A DNA stretch of 64,000 nucleotides from NCBI GenBank assembly GCA_019638085.1, contig JAHBUL010000009.1:62001-126000 (forward strand), given 5' to 3'. Below, piece after piece: positions 1-8,333 of this stretch (its first letter is position 1; each line of letters opens with the position of its first letter). The position numbers were made by a program, and so were the translations under genes. The notes under the pieces were generated by a model. The model was not told the DNA's origin. It worked only from the letters and a program-made list of their open reading frames with translations, and made no database searches. The stretch is from Flavobacteriales bacterium (GTDB lineage: Bacteria; Bacteroidota; Bacteroidia; Flavobacteriales_F; PHOS-HE28).

Positions 1-573
1 ACCTCGGTAGGTATTCGCCTTGTCCTCTTCCGCCAGTTTGATCGCATCGAGTTCGGCCAATGATCGCAGCTGCTTCAAGCCGTCCTGCAGATCAGGCCCA
101 ATGATCGTGTCGATGTCATTGAATACAAGATAGATGCGCTTGAAGAAATCATTACTGCTCTCAAATGTCCACGTTACATGGGTGCTATCCATCAAGGAGT
201 TCAACTTTAGTTCCAGTTCGGCCTGCTGTTGATATGGCTCACTGAAGTGGACCTCCAGTTTCACGCGCTTATTGGGTACCAAACCAGTGTCGATCTCACT
301 GGATGCCTCGTCCTTCTCACGCCAGGTTCCATCCTGACCTACTTCAACGGTTTGCCCGGAATAGATCAATTTACTGTTTGCATCCTTCCTGTTCCATGGA
401 TTCCACTCTTCCATGCGCTGAAGGGATGAGGCGTGAGCGTATACCACTGGCGCAGTTGCGTGGATCACCACTGAACGTGTGACGATGGAACGCTTAGGTC
501 CGATGAGCCCTAGGATCGCTCCCAAGGCGATCACGGCAACCAGAATGATCAGAAGCGTTTTCAATGCGCGCAT
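1..573 (-). CDS. SRPBCC (polyketide cyclase-like) protein, cut by window edge
   Basis: The reading frame opens at an ATG at 573 on the minus strand and stays open for 191 codons to base 1, so the C-terminus lies outside the window. An N-terminal hydrophobic stretch (about residues 4-22) suggests a membrane anchor. It is followed by a run resembling SRPBCC/polyketide-cyclase proteins: a serine-rich 'ITRSVVIHATAPVVYAHA' opening strand and an 'EWNPWN' segment like the 'WSPW' of the related gene at 29647-30174. Ligand and role are unknown. It is divergent from the lipoprotein gene at 684. Confidence 0.75.
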   Translation of the reverse strand, partial: MRALKTLLIILVAVIALGAILGLIGPKRSIVTRSVVIHATAPVVYAHASSLQRMEEWNPWNRKDANSKLIYSGQTVEVGQDGTWREKDEASSEIDTGLVPNKRVKLEVHFSEPYQQQAELELKLNSLMDSTHVTWTFESSNDFFKRIYLVFNDIDTIIGPDLQDGLKQLRSLAELDAIKLAEEDKANTYRG

Positions 574-639
574 GGACTGAAATTTCCCGAAAGATGCGGG
601 TTCCCGTGAAAACCACCGTAAGAAGATGGCTGCATTGAC

Positions 640-647
640 TATCCTTG
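640..647 (+). promoter_or_regulatory. candidate Bacteroidota -7 box TATCCTTG
   Basis: Seven of eight positions match TAnnTTTG. It lies 36 bases before the ATG at 684, which would give a leader of about 30 bases. No clear -33 element was seen. Confidence 0.35.
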
Positions 648-683
648 GCATGATTTTCCCAAGGACCTCCAAAAACCACCAAC

Positions 684-1268
684 ATGCGTTCGACCACCAC
701 CCGTCTTGTCCGCCCCTTCCTGTTTCTTCCTTTGGTAGGGCTTCTGGCGTTCTCTCTTCCCTCCTGCAAAAGCAGCAGCCCTGCGGGGGAAAAAGTGAAG
801 ATGCCCTTTACAGGCAACAAGTATGAGAGCAACAACCGCTTTTTCCGGGGCACGGGGAGCGGTGTCAGTGTAAAGCAGAACATTGCACGAGGCAAGGCGG
901 ATATCGATGCCAAGAACCAATTAGCCGCGCAAGTGCGAACGAACATCCGGGCTGTTACGGACCAGTACTTGGCCCAGACGGAGAACGCCGAAGCCGCTGA
1001 TGTGGCGGATAAATTCCAGTCGTTGGTCCGTGAGGTGATGAACACCGATGTGGCGGATATGCGGAAGATCGGTGAGGAGACCCGCTATAACGAGACCACG
1101 AAGGAGTACACACAATATGTGGCGTACGAGATCAAGAAGAACGCCATGTTCCGCTTCATGAAGAAGCAGGCCAAAACGGACGACAAGATCAACGAGGTGA
1201 CCCGGAAGAAGATCGAGGAGATCCTGGACGAAGAGATCAAGAAGGCGGACCTGGAGGATCACGATTGA
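684..1268 (+). CDS. LPP20-like lipoprotein
   Basis: This 194-residue protein starts with an arginine-containing n-region and a hydrophobic stretch ending in the lipobox LPSC (Cys 28), so it should be an outer-membrane or periplasmic lipoprotein. The segment 'FRGTGSGVSVKQNIARGKADIDAKNQLAAQVRTN' (in parts) resembles the LPP20 fold, with the pattern of small residues followed by an amphipathic helix. The C-terminal third is highly charged and rich in Lys/Glu, probably helical. Function is unknown. It converges with the HerA-like ATPase gene, leaving a 20-base gap. Confidence 0.8.
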   Translation: MRSTTTRLVRPFLFLPLVGLLAFSLPSCKSSSPAGEKVKMPFTGNKYESNNRFFRGTGSGVSVKQNIARGKADIDAKNQLAAQVRTNIRAVTDQYLAQTENAEAADVADKFQSLVREVMNTDVADMRKIGEETRYNETTKEYTQYVAYEIKKNAMFRFMKKQAKTDDKINEVTRKKIEEILDEEIKKADLEDHD

Positions 1269-1288
1269 TCACTCTAGAGGACTCGTTT

Positions 1289-2818
1289 TCACCGTCGCCT
1301 TGACTTCACGCCAAGCACGCCCAGCAGACCTCTGGTGAATTCGCGCATGGCGGTCCGTCCGAGCTGGCGCACCATGGTATTTTTACTGATGTCCTCCAGC
1401 ATGCTCGGCTCCTTCTTGGTGGTTTTGCTCTTAGCGGGCTTGGCCGGTGCGGCCTCGATCTGTTGATGATCGCGAAGGCGTTTCTCCAGGATCTCGGCTG
1501 CGCTCTCGCGATTGATCACCTCATTGTACTTCGTCACCAGTTGGGAGCGGGCCACCAAGGCTGAAAGCTCGTCCGGTGTGAGGATGTCCATGCGTGTACC
1601 CGGTGCACGCACCAGTGTGTGGGCTAGCGGCGTGGGCATACCCTTATTACCCAGTACGGTTACCATGGCCTCGCCAATGCCCATGGAAGTGAGCAATTCC
1701 TCGGAGCTATAGAACTCGGTGAGGGGATAGTTCTGTGCGGTTTTCTTGATCGTGGTGCGATCCTTGGCGGTGAAGGCGCGCAACGAATGCTGCACCTTCA
1801 TGCCTAGCTGGCCGAGCACACTATCCGGAACGTCGCTGGGATCCTGGGTACAGAAGTAGATACCCACCCCCTTGGAGCGGATCAACTTGATGATGCTTTC
1901 GATCTGGTCCAGCAACGGCTTGGTGGCATTGTCGAAGATCAAGTGAGCTTCATCGATGAAGATGACCAGCTTGGGTTTGTCGGCATCACCCACCTCCGGA
2001 AAGGTGGAATAGATCTCCGCCAATAGGCAGAGCATGAAGGTGCTGAACAGGCGCGGCTTGTCCTGGATATCCGTAAGTCGTACGATGTGGATCACGCCCT
2101 TGCCATCCCGGAGCTTCAGCATATCCTCCGGATCGAAGCTGCGCTCACCGAAGAAGCTCCCCGCGCCCTGTTGCTCCAGCTCGATCAGCTTGCGCATGAT
2201 GGTGCCGACCGATGCGCTGCTCACTCGGCCATACTCCTTCTCAATGGCTTCATTTCCACTATCCGTGGTATAGCGGAGCATGGCTCGCAGGTCCTCGAGG
2301 TCCAGTAGCGGCCATCCCTTATCGTCGCAATATTTGAAGATCAATGAAAGCACACTGCTTTGGGTCTCGTTCAATTCCAGTAACCTGCTGAGCAGGACCG
2401 GCCCGAACTCGCTGGTGGTAGCCCGAAGCTGAGCACCGGGTTCCTTGCTGAGACTGAGTAATTCCACAGGAAGCGAGAGCGGCTCCCATGGGATGCCCAT
2501 CCGCTGTTGCCGCTCTTCGATCTTCGAATTGGACACGGCCGGGGCGGCAATTCCACTGAGATCACCCTTGATGTCCATCAGGAGCGTTGGCACGCCATGC
2601 AAGGAAAGCTGCTCAGCGATCACTTGGAGGGTCTTTGTCTTTCCGGTCCCGGTTGCTCCGGCGATCAGGCCATGCCTGTTCATCATGCGCAGGGGCATCT
2701 TCACCGAGGTACCCGAGGGGCATTCGCCTTGGAACAAGGGTCCTCCCAACTCAATGGTCTCGCCCTTAAAGGTGTATCCCGCCTGCATGGCGGCCGTGAA
2801 ATCAGTAATGGTGGCCAT
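1289..2818 (-). CDS. HerA-like/DUF853 ATPase (helicase HerA-like domain)
   Basis: The 509-residue protein has a Walker A motif GATGTGKT at residues 54-61 and a Walker B 'LVIFIDEAHL' near residue 286, followed by a sensor-like 'GIYFCTQDPSDVP' segment. These belong to the HerA/FtsK-type ATPases known as DUF853 (E. coli YjgR). The C-terminal tail is Lys/Ala-rich, then basic. A role in DNA translocation or repair is inferred from the superfamily; no substrate is known for this subfamily. The gene stands alone: the upstream dodecin has its own terminator at 2852-2870. Confidence 0.88.
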   Translation of the reverse strand: MATITDFTAAMQAGYTFKGETIELGGPLFQGECPSGTSVKMPLRMMNRHGLIAGATGTGKTKTLQVIAEQLSLHGVPTLLMDIKGDLSGIAAPAVSNSKIEERQQRMGIPWEPLSLPVELLSLSKEPGAQLRATTSEFGPVLLSRLLELNETQSSVLSLIFKYCDDKGWPLLDLEDLRAMLRYTTDSGNEAIEKEYGRVSSASVGTIMRKLIELEQQGAGSFFGERSFDPEDMLKLRDGKGVIHIVRLTDIQDKPRLFSTFMLCLLAEIYSTFPEVGDADKPKLVIFIDEAHLIFDNATKPLLDQIESIIKLIRSKGVGIYFCTQDPSDVPDSVLGQLGMKVQHSLRAFTAKDRTTIKKTAQNYPLTEFYSSEELLTSMGIGEAMVTVLGNKGMPTPLAHTLVRAPGTRMDILTPDELSALVARSQLVTKYNEVINRESAAEILEKRLRDHQQIEAAPAKPAKSKTTKKEPSMLEDISKNTMVRQLGRTAMREFTRGLLGVLGVKSRRR

Positions 2819-2851
2819 TTTCGTTCGTATTGGAATGGGCGAAGGAAATGG

Positions 2852-2870
2852 AAAAAGGGGCCGCAGCCCC
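2852..2870 (-). terminator. intrinsic terminator after the dodecin gene
   Basis: On the minus strand, a GGGGC/GCCCC stem with a 4-base loop is followed directly by TTTTT. It lies about 30 bases past the dodecin stop codon and ahead of the HerA-like gene. Confidence 0.65.
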
Positions 2871-2899
2871 CATTTCCCATGTTAAGAATGATATGTCCT

Positions 2900-3103
2900 C
2901 TACCGTTCCACGCTGAACGTGACCTTGCAATTGAGGCGGTACTCGGAGATCTTGCCATCCACCACCACGGCACTTTGGTTACTTACGTTCACGGAGCGGA
3001 TGTCCCGAACGGTCTTGCCCATTTCAGCTACAGCGTTCTGGGCGGCATCTTCCCAACTGGTCTTACTGGAGGCAAGGATCTCAACAACTTTCAAAATTCC
3101 CAT
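2900..3103 (-). CDS. dodecin family flavin-binding protein
   Basis: Its 67 residues match the dodecin family in length and layout: a first strand, 'SSKTSWEDAAQNAV' helix, then two strands with 'VNVSNQSAVV' and the C-terminal 'YRLNCKVTFSVE'. Dodecins assemble into hollow dodecamers that store riboflavin, FMN or related flavins in the cytosol. The usual flavin-stacking Trp is visible in the 'SWEDA' helix. The gene is monocistronic or follows the gene at 3145 by 41 bases. Confidence 0.9.
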   Translation of the reverse strand: MGILKVVEILASSKTSWEDAAQNAVAEMGKTVRDIRSVNVSNQSAVVVDGKISEYRLNCKVTFSVER

Positions 3104-3144
3104 GGTTTGTGTGTTTTTGAATTAAGGGTTACGGGTTGCGGGTT

Positions 3145-3582
3145 TCACTTGAACAGCTTACCCAGCATGCCCTTGGCCGCATCGGCCATGTCGCTGCCTC
3201 CGGTGAGGCCACCCAAAAGGCCTTGTAACTTGCCGGTATCGCCTCCCACATGCTTGGTGATAAGATCTGTGATCATCGGGAGAAGCATCGCTGATACACC
3301 GCCCGCTTTCGTGTCATCCAGCCCAACTTGGCCTGTGAGCTTGCCTTGGAGCAATGTTCCGACCTTGCCCAGGATGCCGTCCGCACCGCTGGAGTTCTGG
3401 CCACTGCTAAAGAGGCTGGTCAAGTCGTTCATATCAAAGCCCTCACCACCCGCGATGACCTCTTGGACGCTGGAGGCTGCGGCGTTCACCGAGCCGGAAG
3501 CCTGCTGTTGGTTCAGGCCCAGCTTGGACATCAAAACGGGGGTGGCTTCTTTTTGCAGTGTGGAAAGGATCTGGTCGAACAT
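3145..3582 (-). CDS. DUF937-like small protein
   Basis: A 145-residue soluble protein of Gly/Ser/Leu-rich composition with an amphipathic start 'MFDQILSTLQKEATPVLMSKLGL' and repeated 'GLLGGLTGG' loops. The composition and the repeating helix-glycine pattern resemble DUF937/YidB-like proteins, whose function is unknown. No signal peptide or membrane segment. It may be cotranscribed with dodecin (41 bases downstream on the same strand). Confidence 0.75.
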   Translation of the reverse strand: MFDQILSTLQKEATPVLMSKLGLNQQQASGSVNAAASSVQEVIAGGEGFDMNDLTSLFSSGQNSSGADGILGKVGTLLQGKLTGQVGLDDTKAGGVSAMLLPMITDLITKHVGGDTGKLQGLLGGLTGGSDMADAAKGMLGKLFK

Positions 3583-3774
3583 GGTTGGTTTTTGGGCAGG
3601 GAACGCTCAGCGGTGGTGATTGTTCGTTCACGTCATCCACGATCACCGCATACGGACAACCCCTACATCCTCACGAGTTAGCGTGGCTGCAGCGTGAACT
3701 GATCAACAGGGCGGAACAGCCGATCGTTCAAAAGTATCGCCTCCACACCACTGGAACCAGGTAGCGTACTCCGC

Positions 3775-3782
3775 TACCTTCG
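3775..3782 (+). promoter_or_regulatory. candidate -7 box TACCTTCG
   Basis: It matches the TAnnTTCG variant of the Bacteroidota -7 element, 76 bases ahead of the hydrolase-parA-parB run. No -33 element is obvious. Confidence 0.35.
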
Positions 3783-3858
3783 CTGCCGCCGAATCGTTGA
3801 CCCAACGGCTGTTGAATTCCTTCAGAAGGATCGACCATCACCGAAGGGTACGCTTTGA

Positions 3859-4545
3859 ATGAAAAGAATGAAACTGACGTACTACGGCCATAGCTGCATT
3901 GGGATCCAAACCGGGGATGCCCATCTGCTTTTCGACCCGTTCATCAGCGGGAACTCCTTGGCCAAGGATATTGACATGGAATCGATCCCCGCTACTCACG
4001 TGCTCCTCTCCCATGGTCACGGCGACCATGTAGCGGATGCCGAGGCCATTCTGAAGCGCACGGATGCCATGCTGATCAGCAATGCGGAGATCTGTGACTG
4101 GTACGCCGCCAAGGGCATCAAGAAAGCCAACCCCATGAACATCGGGGGCGAGGCTGATCTCGGATCCTTCCGTGTCCGCTTTACCATGGCGCAGCACAGC
4201 AGCACGCTCCCTGATGGTGCTTCGGGAGGGGATCCGGGCGGCTTTGTGATCATGACCGAAGAGGGCAACATCCACCACGCGGGCGATACCGGACTGATGC
4301 TGGACATGCAGCTTTTGAAACGCCACAACCTCCGCTTTGCATGCCTACCGATCGGCGACAACTACACCATGGGCTTTGCCGATGCCGTGGAAGCCGCCCA
4401 GTACATGGGCGTGAAAACCGTTGTTGGCATGCACTACGATACGTTCCCGGCGATCACCATCGACCTTGAAGCGGCCAAGGCTGCCTTTGCCGCAGCGAAC
4501 ATCCAACTTTTGCTCCCTGCCATTGGGCAGACCATTGAACCTTGA
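3859..4545 (+). CDS. UPF0173 metal-dependent hydrolase (MBL fold)
   Basis: The 228-residue protein has the metallo-beta-lactamase signature HGHGDH at residues 52-57, an early 'YGHSC' strand typical of UPF0173, the later 'HAGDTGL' metal-bridging Asp motif and a C-terminal 'GMHYDTFP' His. It should bind two metal ions and act as a cytosolic hydrolase of unknown substrate. The start may be three codons further in (ATG at 3868, 'MKLTYYGHSC'). Its stop lies 20 bases before the parA ATG, suggesting one transcript with parA and parB. Confidence 0.9.
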   Translation: MKRMKLTYYGHSCIGIQTGDAHLLFDPFISGNSLAKDIDMESIPATHVLLSHGHGDHVADAEAILKRTDAMLISNAEICDWYAAKGIKKANPMNIGGEADLGSFRVRFTMAQHSSTLPDGASGGDPGGFVIMTEEGNIHHAGDTGLMLDMQLLKRHNLRFACLPIGDNYTMGFADAVEAAQYMGVKTVVGMHYDTFPAITIDLEAAKAAFAAANIQLLLPAIGQTIEP

Positions 4546-4565
4546 ACACGAAAAACACAACACAC

Positions 4566-5381
4566 ATGGCCAAGATCATCGCCATCGTCAACCAAAAGGG
4601 CGGCGTAGGAAAGACCACCACCGCGATCAACCTTGCCGCTTGCTTGGGCATCTTGGAGCGGCGTACATTGATCGTGGATGCCGATCCGCAAGCAAATGCC
4701 ACCAGCGGCACCGGCTTGGATCCCCGCGAGACCAAGACCAGCATCTACGAAAGCATTGTGAACGGCGCTCCGGCCCAGGATGTGATCCATCGCACGGACA
4801 ATCCGAACCTGGATATCCTGCCCGGCTCAATCGATCTGGTGGGCGCCGAGATCGAGATGATCGACATGCCCGATCGTGAGCAGCAGATGAAGAAGGTGCT
4901 CGAACCCTTGCGCGAACTCTATGACTTCATCATCATTGATTGTTCTCCTTCGTTGGGTCTGGTAACCGTGAACGCCTTGGTCGCCGCCGATAGCGTGATC
5001 GTACCCGTACAGTGCGAGTACTTCGCCTTGGAAGGCTTGGGCAAATTGCTCAACACCATCAAGATCATCCAACAGCGATTGAACCCCGAGCTGATCATAG
5101 AAGGCATGCTGCTCACGATGTACGACAGCCGCCTGCGCTTGGCCAACCAAGTGGTGGAAGAGGTGAAGACCCACTTCCAGCAACTGGTGTTCGACACGGT
5201 GATCCACCGCAACGTGGCCTTGGGTGAAGCTCCCAGCCATGGACAGACCATCATCATGCACGATGCCAGCAGCAAGGGTGCCACCAACTACCTGAACTTG
5301 GCACGTGAGATCCTGCAGAAGAACGACCTGACACGCATCAAGGAACAGGAGCGCACCATTACCATCGCCGAAGCACAATGA
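4566..5381 (+). CDS. parA: ParA chromosome-partitioning ATPase
   Basis: The 271-residue protein opens 'MAKIIAIVNQKGGVGKTT', the deviant Walker A of ParA/Soj (Lys 11 and Lys 16), followed by 'LIVDADPQANATSG' and 'FIIIDCSPSLG'. ParA is a dynamic ATPase that, with ParB on parS, moves newly replicated origins apart. A TTG eight codons upstream would extend the frame, but the family start is this ATG. It overlaps parB by four bases (ATGA), so the two are translationally coupled. Confidence 0.97.
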   Translation: MAKIIAIVNQKGGVGKTTTAINLAACLGILERRTLIVDADPQANATSGTGLDPRETKTSIYESIVNGAPAQDVIHRTDNPNLDILPGSIDLVGAEIEMIDMPDREQQMKKVLEPLRELYDFIIIDCSPSLGLVTVNALVAADSVIVPVQCEYFALEGLGKLLNTIKIIQQRLNPELIIEGMLLTMYDSRLRLANQVVEEVKTHFQQLVFDTVIHRNVALGEAPSHGQTIIMHDASSKGATNYLNLAREILQKNDLTRIKEQERTITIAEAQ

Positions 5382-6277
5382 CGAAAAAACGAGGCCTTGG
5401 GCGCGGATTGAGCGCCCTTTTGGAAGACCCCGGAACCGATATCACGGCACACCATGCTTCGCCGGATGCATCGGCTCAACGCGTAGCAGGGAACATTGCG
5501 AGCATCCCGATCGGGCAGATCGAGCCCAATCCTTTTCAACCCCGCACCACGTTCGCTCCGGAGGCCATCCTGGAGTTGGCGCAGAGCATCAAGGAGCTGG
5601 GGATCATCCAACCGGTCACCGTCCGCAAGTTGGGCTACGACCGCTACCAGCTGATCAGCGGGGAGCGCCGCTTCCGTGCCTCCCAAGTGGCGGGACTGTC
5701 GGAGGTGCCTGCCTACATCCGCATTGCCAACGATGAGAGCATGCTGGAAATGGCGCTGGTGGAGAACATCCAGCGGGAGGAATTGGATGCCATCGAGGTG
5801 GCCATCAGTTTCCAGCGCCTCTTGGAGGAGGTGAACCTGACCCAGGAGGCATTGAGCGAAAAGGTGGGTAAGGACCGCGCCACCGTAGCCAACTACCTGC
5901 GCCTGCTGAAGTTGCCACCGGAGATCCAACTGGGGCTTCGTCAGCGGCAGATCGGCATGGGACATGCCCGTGCATTGATCACCATTAACGACCCTGCCAA
6001 GCAAGCCGAACTGTACCGCCGTATCGTGGAAAGCCAACTCTCGGTGCGGCAAGTGGAAGACCTGGCACGCGTAGACAAACGCACTGCTGGGCGCGGAGCT
6101 TCAACCGGAAAGAAGCTGAGCGCTGCGCGACATAAGGATCTCGGCAAGGAACTCTCGAACATGTTCGGAACCCGCGTAGCTGTGAAGCAGGCCGATGCAG
6201 GGAAAGGGCGAATTGAGATCGCCTTCCGAAATGATGAGGACCTTGAGCGGATCAAGCGGTTGCTGGAGCGTCGGTGA
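5378..6277 (+). CDS. parB: ParB/Spo0J CTPase, parS-binding protein
   Basis: The 299-residue protein has the family layout: N-terminal 'KKRGLGRGLSALL', 'IEPNPFQPR' strand, CTP-binding 'GERRFRAS' (near residue 95) and 'ENIQREELDAIE', a helix-turn-helix around residues 153-180 ('LTQEALSEKVGKDRATV'), and a C-terminal dimer domain. It loads on parS sites and partners ParA. No canonical parS (a CACGTG-centred 16-mer) was found in the window. Confidence 0.96.
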   Translation: MTKKRGLGRGLSALLEDPGTDITAHHASPDASAQRVAGNIASIPIGQIEPNPFQPRTTFAPEAILELAQSIKELGIIQPVTVRKLGYDRYQLISGERRFRASQVAGLSEVPAYIRIANDESMLEMALVENIQREELDAIEVAISFQRLLEEVNLTQEALSEKVGKDRATVANYLRLLKLPPEIQLGLRQRQIGMGHARALITINDPAKQAELYRRIVESQLSVRQVEDLARVDKRTAGRGASTGKKLSAARHKDLGKELSNMFGTRVAVKQADAGKGRIEIAFRNDEDLERIKRLLERR

Positions 6278-6284
6278 TTTTGAT

Positions 6285-6304
6285 TGATCAGCTGATCAGC
6301 TGAT
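6285..6304. repeat. overlapping palindromes after parB
   Basis: TGATCAGCTGATCAGCTGAT consists of two overlapping copies of the palindrome ATCAGCTGAT. A further CAGCTGATC follows at 6324-6332. It lies just past the parB stop. There is no T-run, so it is a poor terminator. Confidence 0.5.
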
Positions 6305-6423
6305 GTCGGTCCGGGAACCTGCCTCAGCTGATCGTCACATCCTCTATTGCTCAATAGCTCCCTCAGCGGTCTCCGCCTCGGGACCCTGAGGACGCTGAAA
6401 TTCCAACTCCTCCTGTATTCCCC

Positions 6424-6431
6424 GACCTTCG
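6424..6431 (+). promoter_or_regulatory. candidate -7 box GACCTTCG, leaderless spacing
   Basis: It matches TAnnTTCG except for the first base and ends 4 bases before the ribD ATG. On its own it is weak; it gains weight from the same spacing at other genes in the window. Confidence 0.3.
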
Positions 6432-6435
6432 CAGC

Positions 6436-7494
6436 ATGGAGCACACTACTTGGATGCAACGTTGCCTGCAACTGGCCGTGAACGGTGCTGGCCTTGTAGC
6501 GCCCAACCCCTTGGTGGGCGCCGTGCTGGTGCAGGGCGATCGCATTCTTTCCGAAGGCTGGCACCGTGCCCATGGAGGGCCGCATGCTGAAGTGGAATGC
6601 CTCAGCGCGTTCGGTGAAACCGGGATCCCGGCCGATGCTGTGATGTACGTCTCGCTGGAACCTTGCTCCCACAAGGGACTCACACCCCCTTGTGCCGACC
6701 TGTTGATCGCACGCGGCATGCGTACTGTCGTGGTTGGTTGCAGCGATCCCGACCCGCGCGTGGCTGGAACAGGTATTGCCAAGCTTCGGGAAGCAGGCAT
6801 CACGGTGATCACCGATGTACTGGGCGATCAGTGCCGCTGGCAGAACCGACGCTTCATCACTTCCGTGGAAGAAGAGCGACCCTACATCATCCTGAAATGG
6901 GCGCGCACATCGGATGGCTTCCTTGATCAACATCCCCGCAGTGGACGCTTGGTGCAGCGCATCAGCTCCTTCCCGTCCGACGTGCTCGTACACCGTTGGC
7001 GCAGCGAGGAACAAGCGATCATGGTGGGCAGCCGCACAGTGCTCAATGATGACCCACAGCTTGACGTTCGGCATGTTGCCGGGCGCTCACCGTTACGTGT
7101 GATCATGGATCGGAACGGCATTGCTCCTGTAGCATCCCGCGTTTTCGATGGGATCGCCTCCACCCTGCTCTTCACACAAGTTCTTCGCACGGATGTAGAA
7201 GTAGAGCAGGTGATCCTGCAGCCTGAGGATAATCCCTTGCCTGTGGTACTGGCCGAACTACATCGACGAAAGGTGCGCTCCATCCTGGTGGAAGGCGGTG
7301 CCGAACTGCTTGGTCATTTCCTGCGGAACAACCTGTGGGACGAAGCACGGGAGATCATTGGTGAATCACTTTTCCTGAACGGAACTCCCGCTCCACGGAT
7401 GCCAGTTCATCCCCAGCGGTCCTTTGCTTCCGGTAGTGAACGGATCCATCTCTACAGTCGCCTTCTGCAACCGGATCCCACATGGCATTGGTGA
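6436..7494 (+). CDS. ribD: bifunctional riboflavin biosynthesis deaminase/reductase RibD
   Basis: The 352-residue protein has an N-terminal cytidine-deaminase-like domain with 'PHAEVEC' (His 50, catalytic Glu 52) and 'EPCSHKGLTPPC' (about 75-86), which supply the zinc ligands. A C-terminal RibD_C/DHFR-like reductase domain follows, with 'LVEGGAELLGHFL' near its end. It converts diaminohydroxyphosphoribosylaminopyrimidine to the ribitylamino-uracil phosphate precursor of riboflavin. The stop overlaps the EamA gene start by 13 bases. No FMN riboswitch fold is recognisable upstream. Confidence 0.95.
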   Translation: MEHTTWMQRCLQLAVNGAGLVAPNPLVGAVLVQGDRILSEGWHRAHGGPHAEVECLSAFGETGIPADAVMYVSLEPCSHKGLTPPCADLLIARGMRTVVVGCSDPDPRVAGTGIAKLREAGITVITDVLGDQCRWQNRRFITSVEEERPYIILKWARTSDGFLDQHPRSGRLVQRISSFPSDVLVHRWRSEEQAIMVGSRTVLNDDPQLDVRHVAGRSPLRVIMDRNGIAPVASRVFDGIASTLLFTQVLRTDVEVEQVILQPEDNPLPVVLAELHRRKVRSILVEGGAELLGHFLRNNLWDEAREIIGESLFLNGTPAPRMPVHPQRSFASGSERIHLYSRLLQPDPTWHW

Positions 7495-8333
7495 TCCTTT
7501 CGGCGCTCTTCGGAGCTGCGCTCTATCTTTTCTTCAAGGCATTCGAACGGCTTGGCATTTCCTTGCTGCCAGCCATTGTGGTGAACTACCTCACGGCTTT
7601 CGGCTTCGGCCTGGCCTACTCACAACCGTGGGCGGTTGGCGACATCAGTCTACTATGGTTGCCTTCAGCGTTGCAGGGTGGCTTGTTCATCCTTCTCTTC
7701 TGGCTCATCGGCATCGCATCGCAACGCGTGGGCATCTCTCCCACTACTGTGGCCAGCAAAATGAGCTTGGCCTTTACCGTACTGATCACCGTGCTGATCT
7801 TCCGTGAAGCGCCCTCAGTACTGGCATGGACCGGCATTGCCCTGGCGGTGTTGGGTGTTTCGTTCAGCAGCTGGGGAGGTAGCCTCCAAGGCGCGAAAGG
7901 CTGGTGGTATCTCCCGGTGATCTTCGTTGCAAGCACCTTCAGCGATGTGTTATTGAATGCGGCGCAACGCACGCGTGTCACGCCCCTTACCGAAGCAGTT
8001 TTTCCCACGCTGATCTTCGGATTCGCCGCATTGTTCGGTGTGTGTTGGTTGCTCTTCCGCAAGGACAGATCAGCCCTGCGCGAGCCACGTACATGGATCG
8101 GTGGTGCACTCCTGGGTGGCGTCAACTATGGCTCGATCTATTTCCTCGTACTCGCATTGTCCAAGAGCGGCCTTCCCGCCAGTAGCGTGTTCTCCTTGCT
8201 GAACGTGGGGGTGATCCTGATCGGCACAGCGGCAGCGATGGTGCTGTTCAAGGAGCGCTTGCGCCCGGTGCAATGGATCGGATTGGCATGTTCCATTGCA
8301 TCGCTGAGCCTCCTTCTTTCATCCATGCCATGA
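7482..8333 (+). CDS. EamA/DMT family transporter
   Basis: The 283-residue protein is mostly hydrophobic, with about ten membrane segments arranged as two EamA repeats (first half to about residue 130, second half after the 'GAKGWWYLPV' segment). This is the drug/metabolite transporter layout of inner-membrane exporters. The substrate is unknown. It overlaps ribD by 13 bases and yigZ by four (ATGA), so the three genes form an operon; a link to flavin export is only a guess. Confidence 0.88.
   Translation: MALVILSALFGAALYLFFKAFERLGISLLPAIVVNYLTAFGFGLAYSQPWAVGDISLLWLPSALQGGLFILLFWLIGIASQRVGISPTTVASKMSLAFTVLITVLIFREAPSVLAWTGIALAVLGVSFSSWGGSLQGAKGWWYLPVIFVASTFSDVLLNAAQRTRVTPLTEAVFPTLIFGFAALFGVCWLLFRKDRSALREPRTWIGGALLGGVNYGSIYFLVLALSKSGLPASSVFSLLNVGVILIGTAAAMVLFKERLRPVQWIGLACSIASLSLLLSSMP

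Noticed and set aside
2507-3619. Long plus-strand open frame (370 codons) over the HerA, dodecin and 3145 genes
   Set aside because: It is antisense to three genes with clear family motifs, and its own product has no recognisable domain.
6278-6435. FMN riboswitch upstream of ribD
   Set aside because: The gap has palindromes but none of the conserved RFN element sequence blocks.
5941-7074. Minus-strand open frame of 377 codons over parB and ribD
   Set aside because: It spans two well-supported plus-strand genes and the gap between them; His/Arg-rich low-quality sequence.
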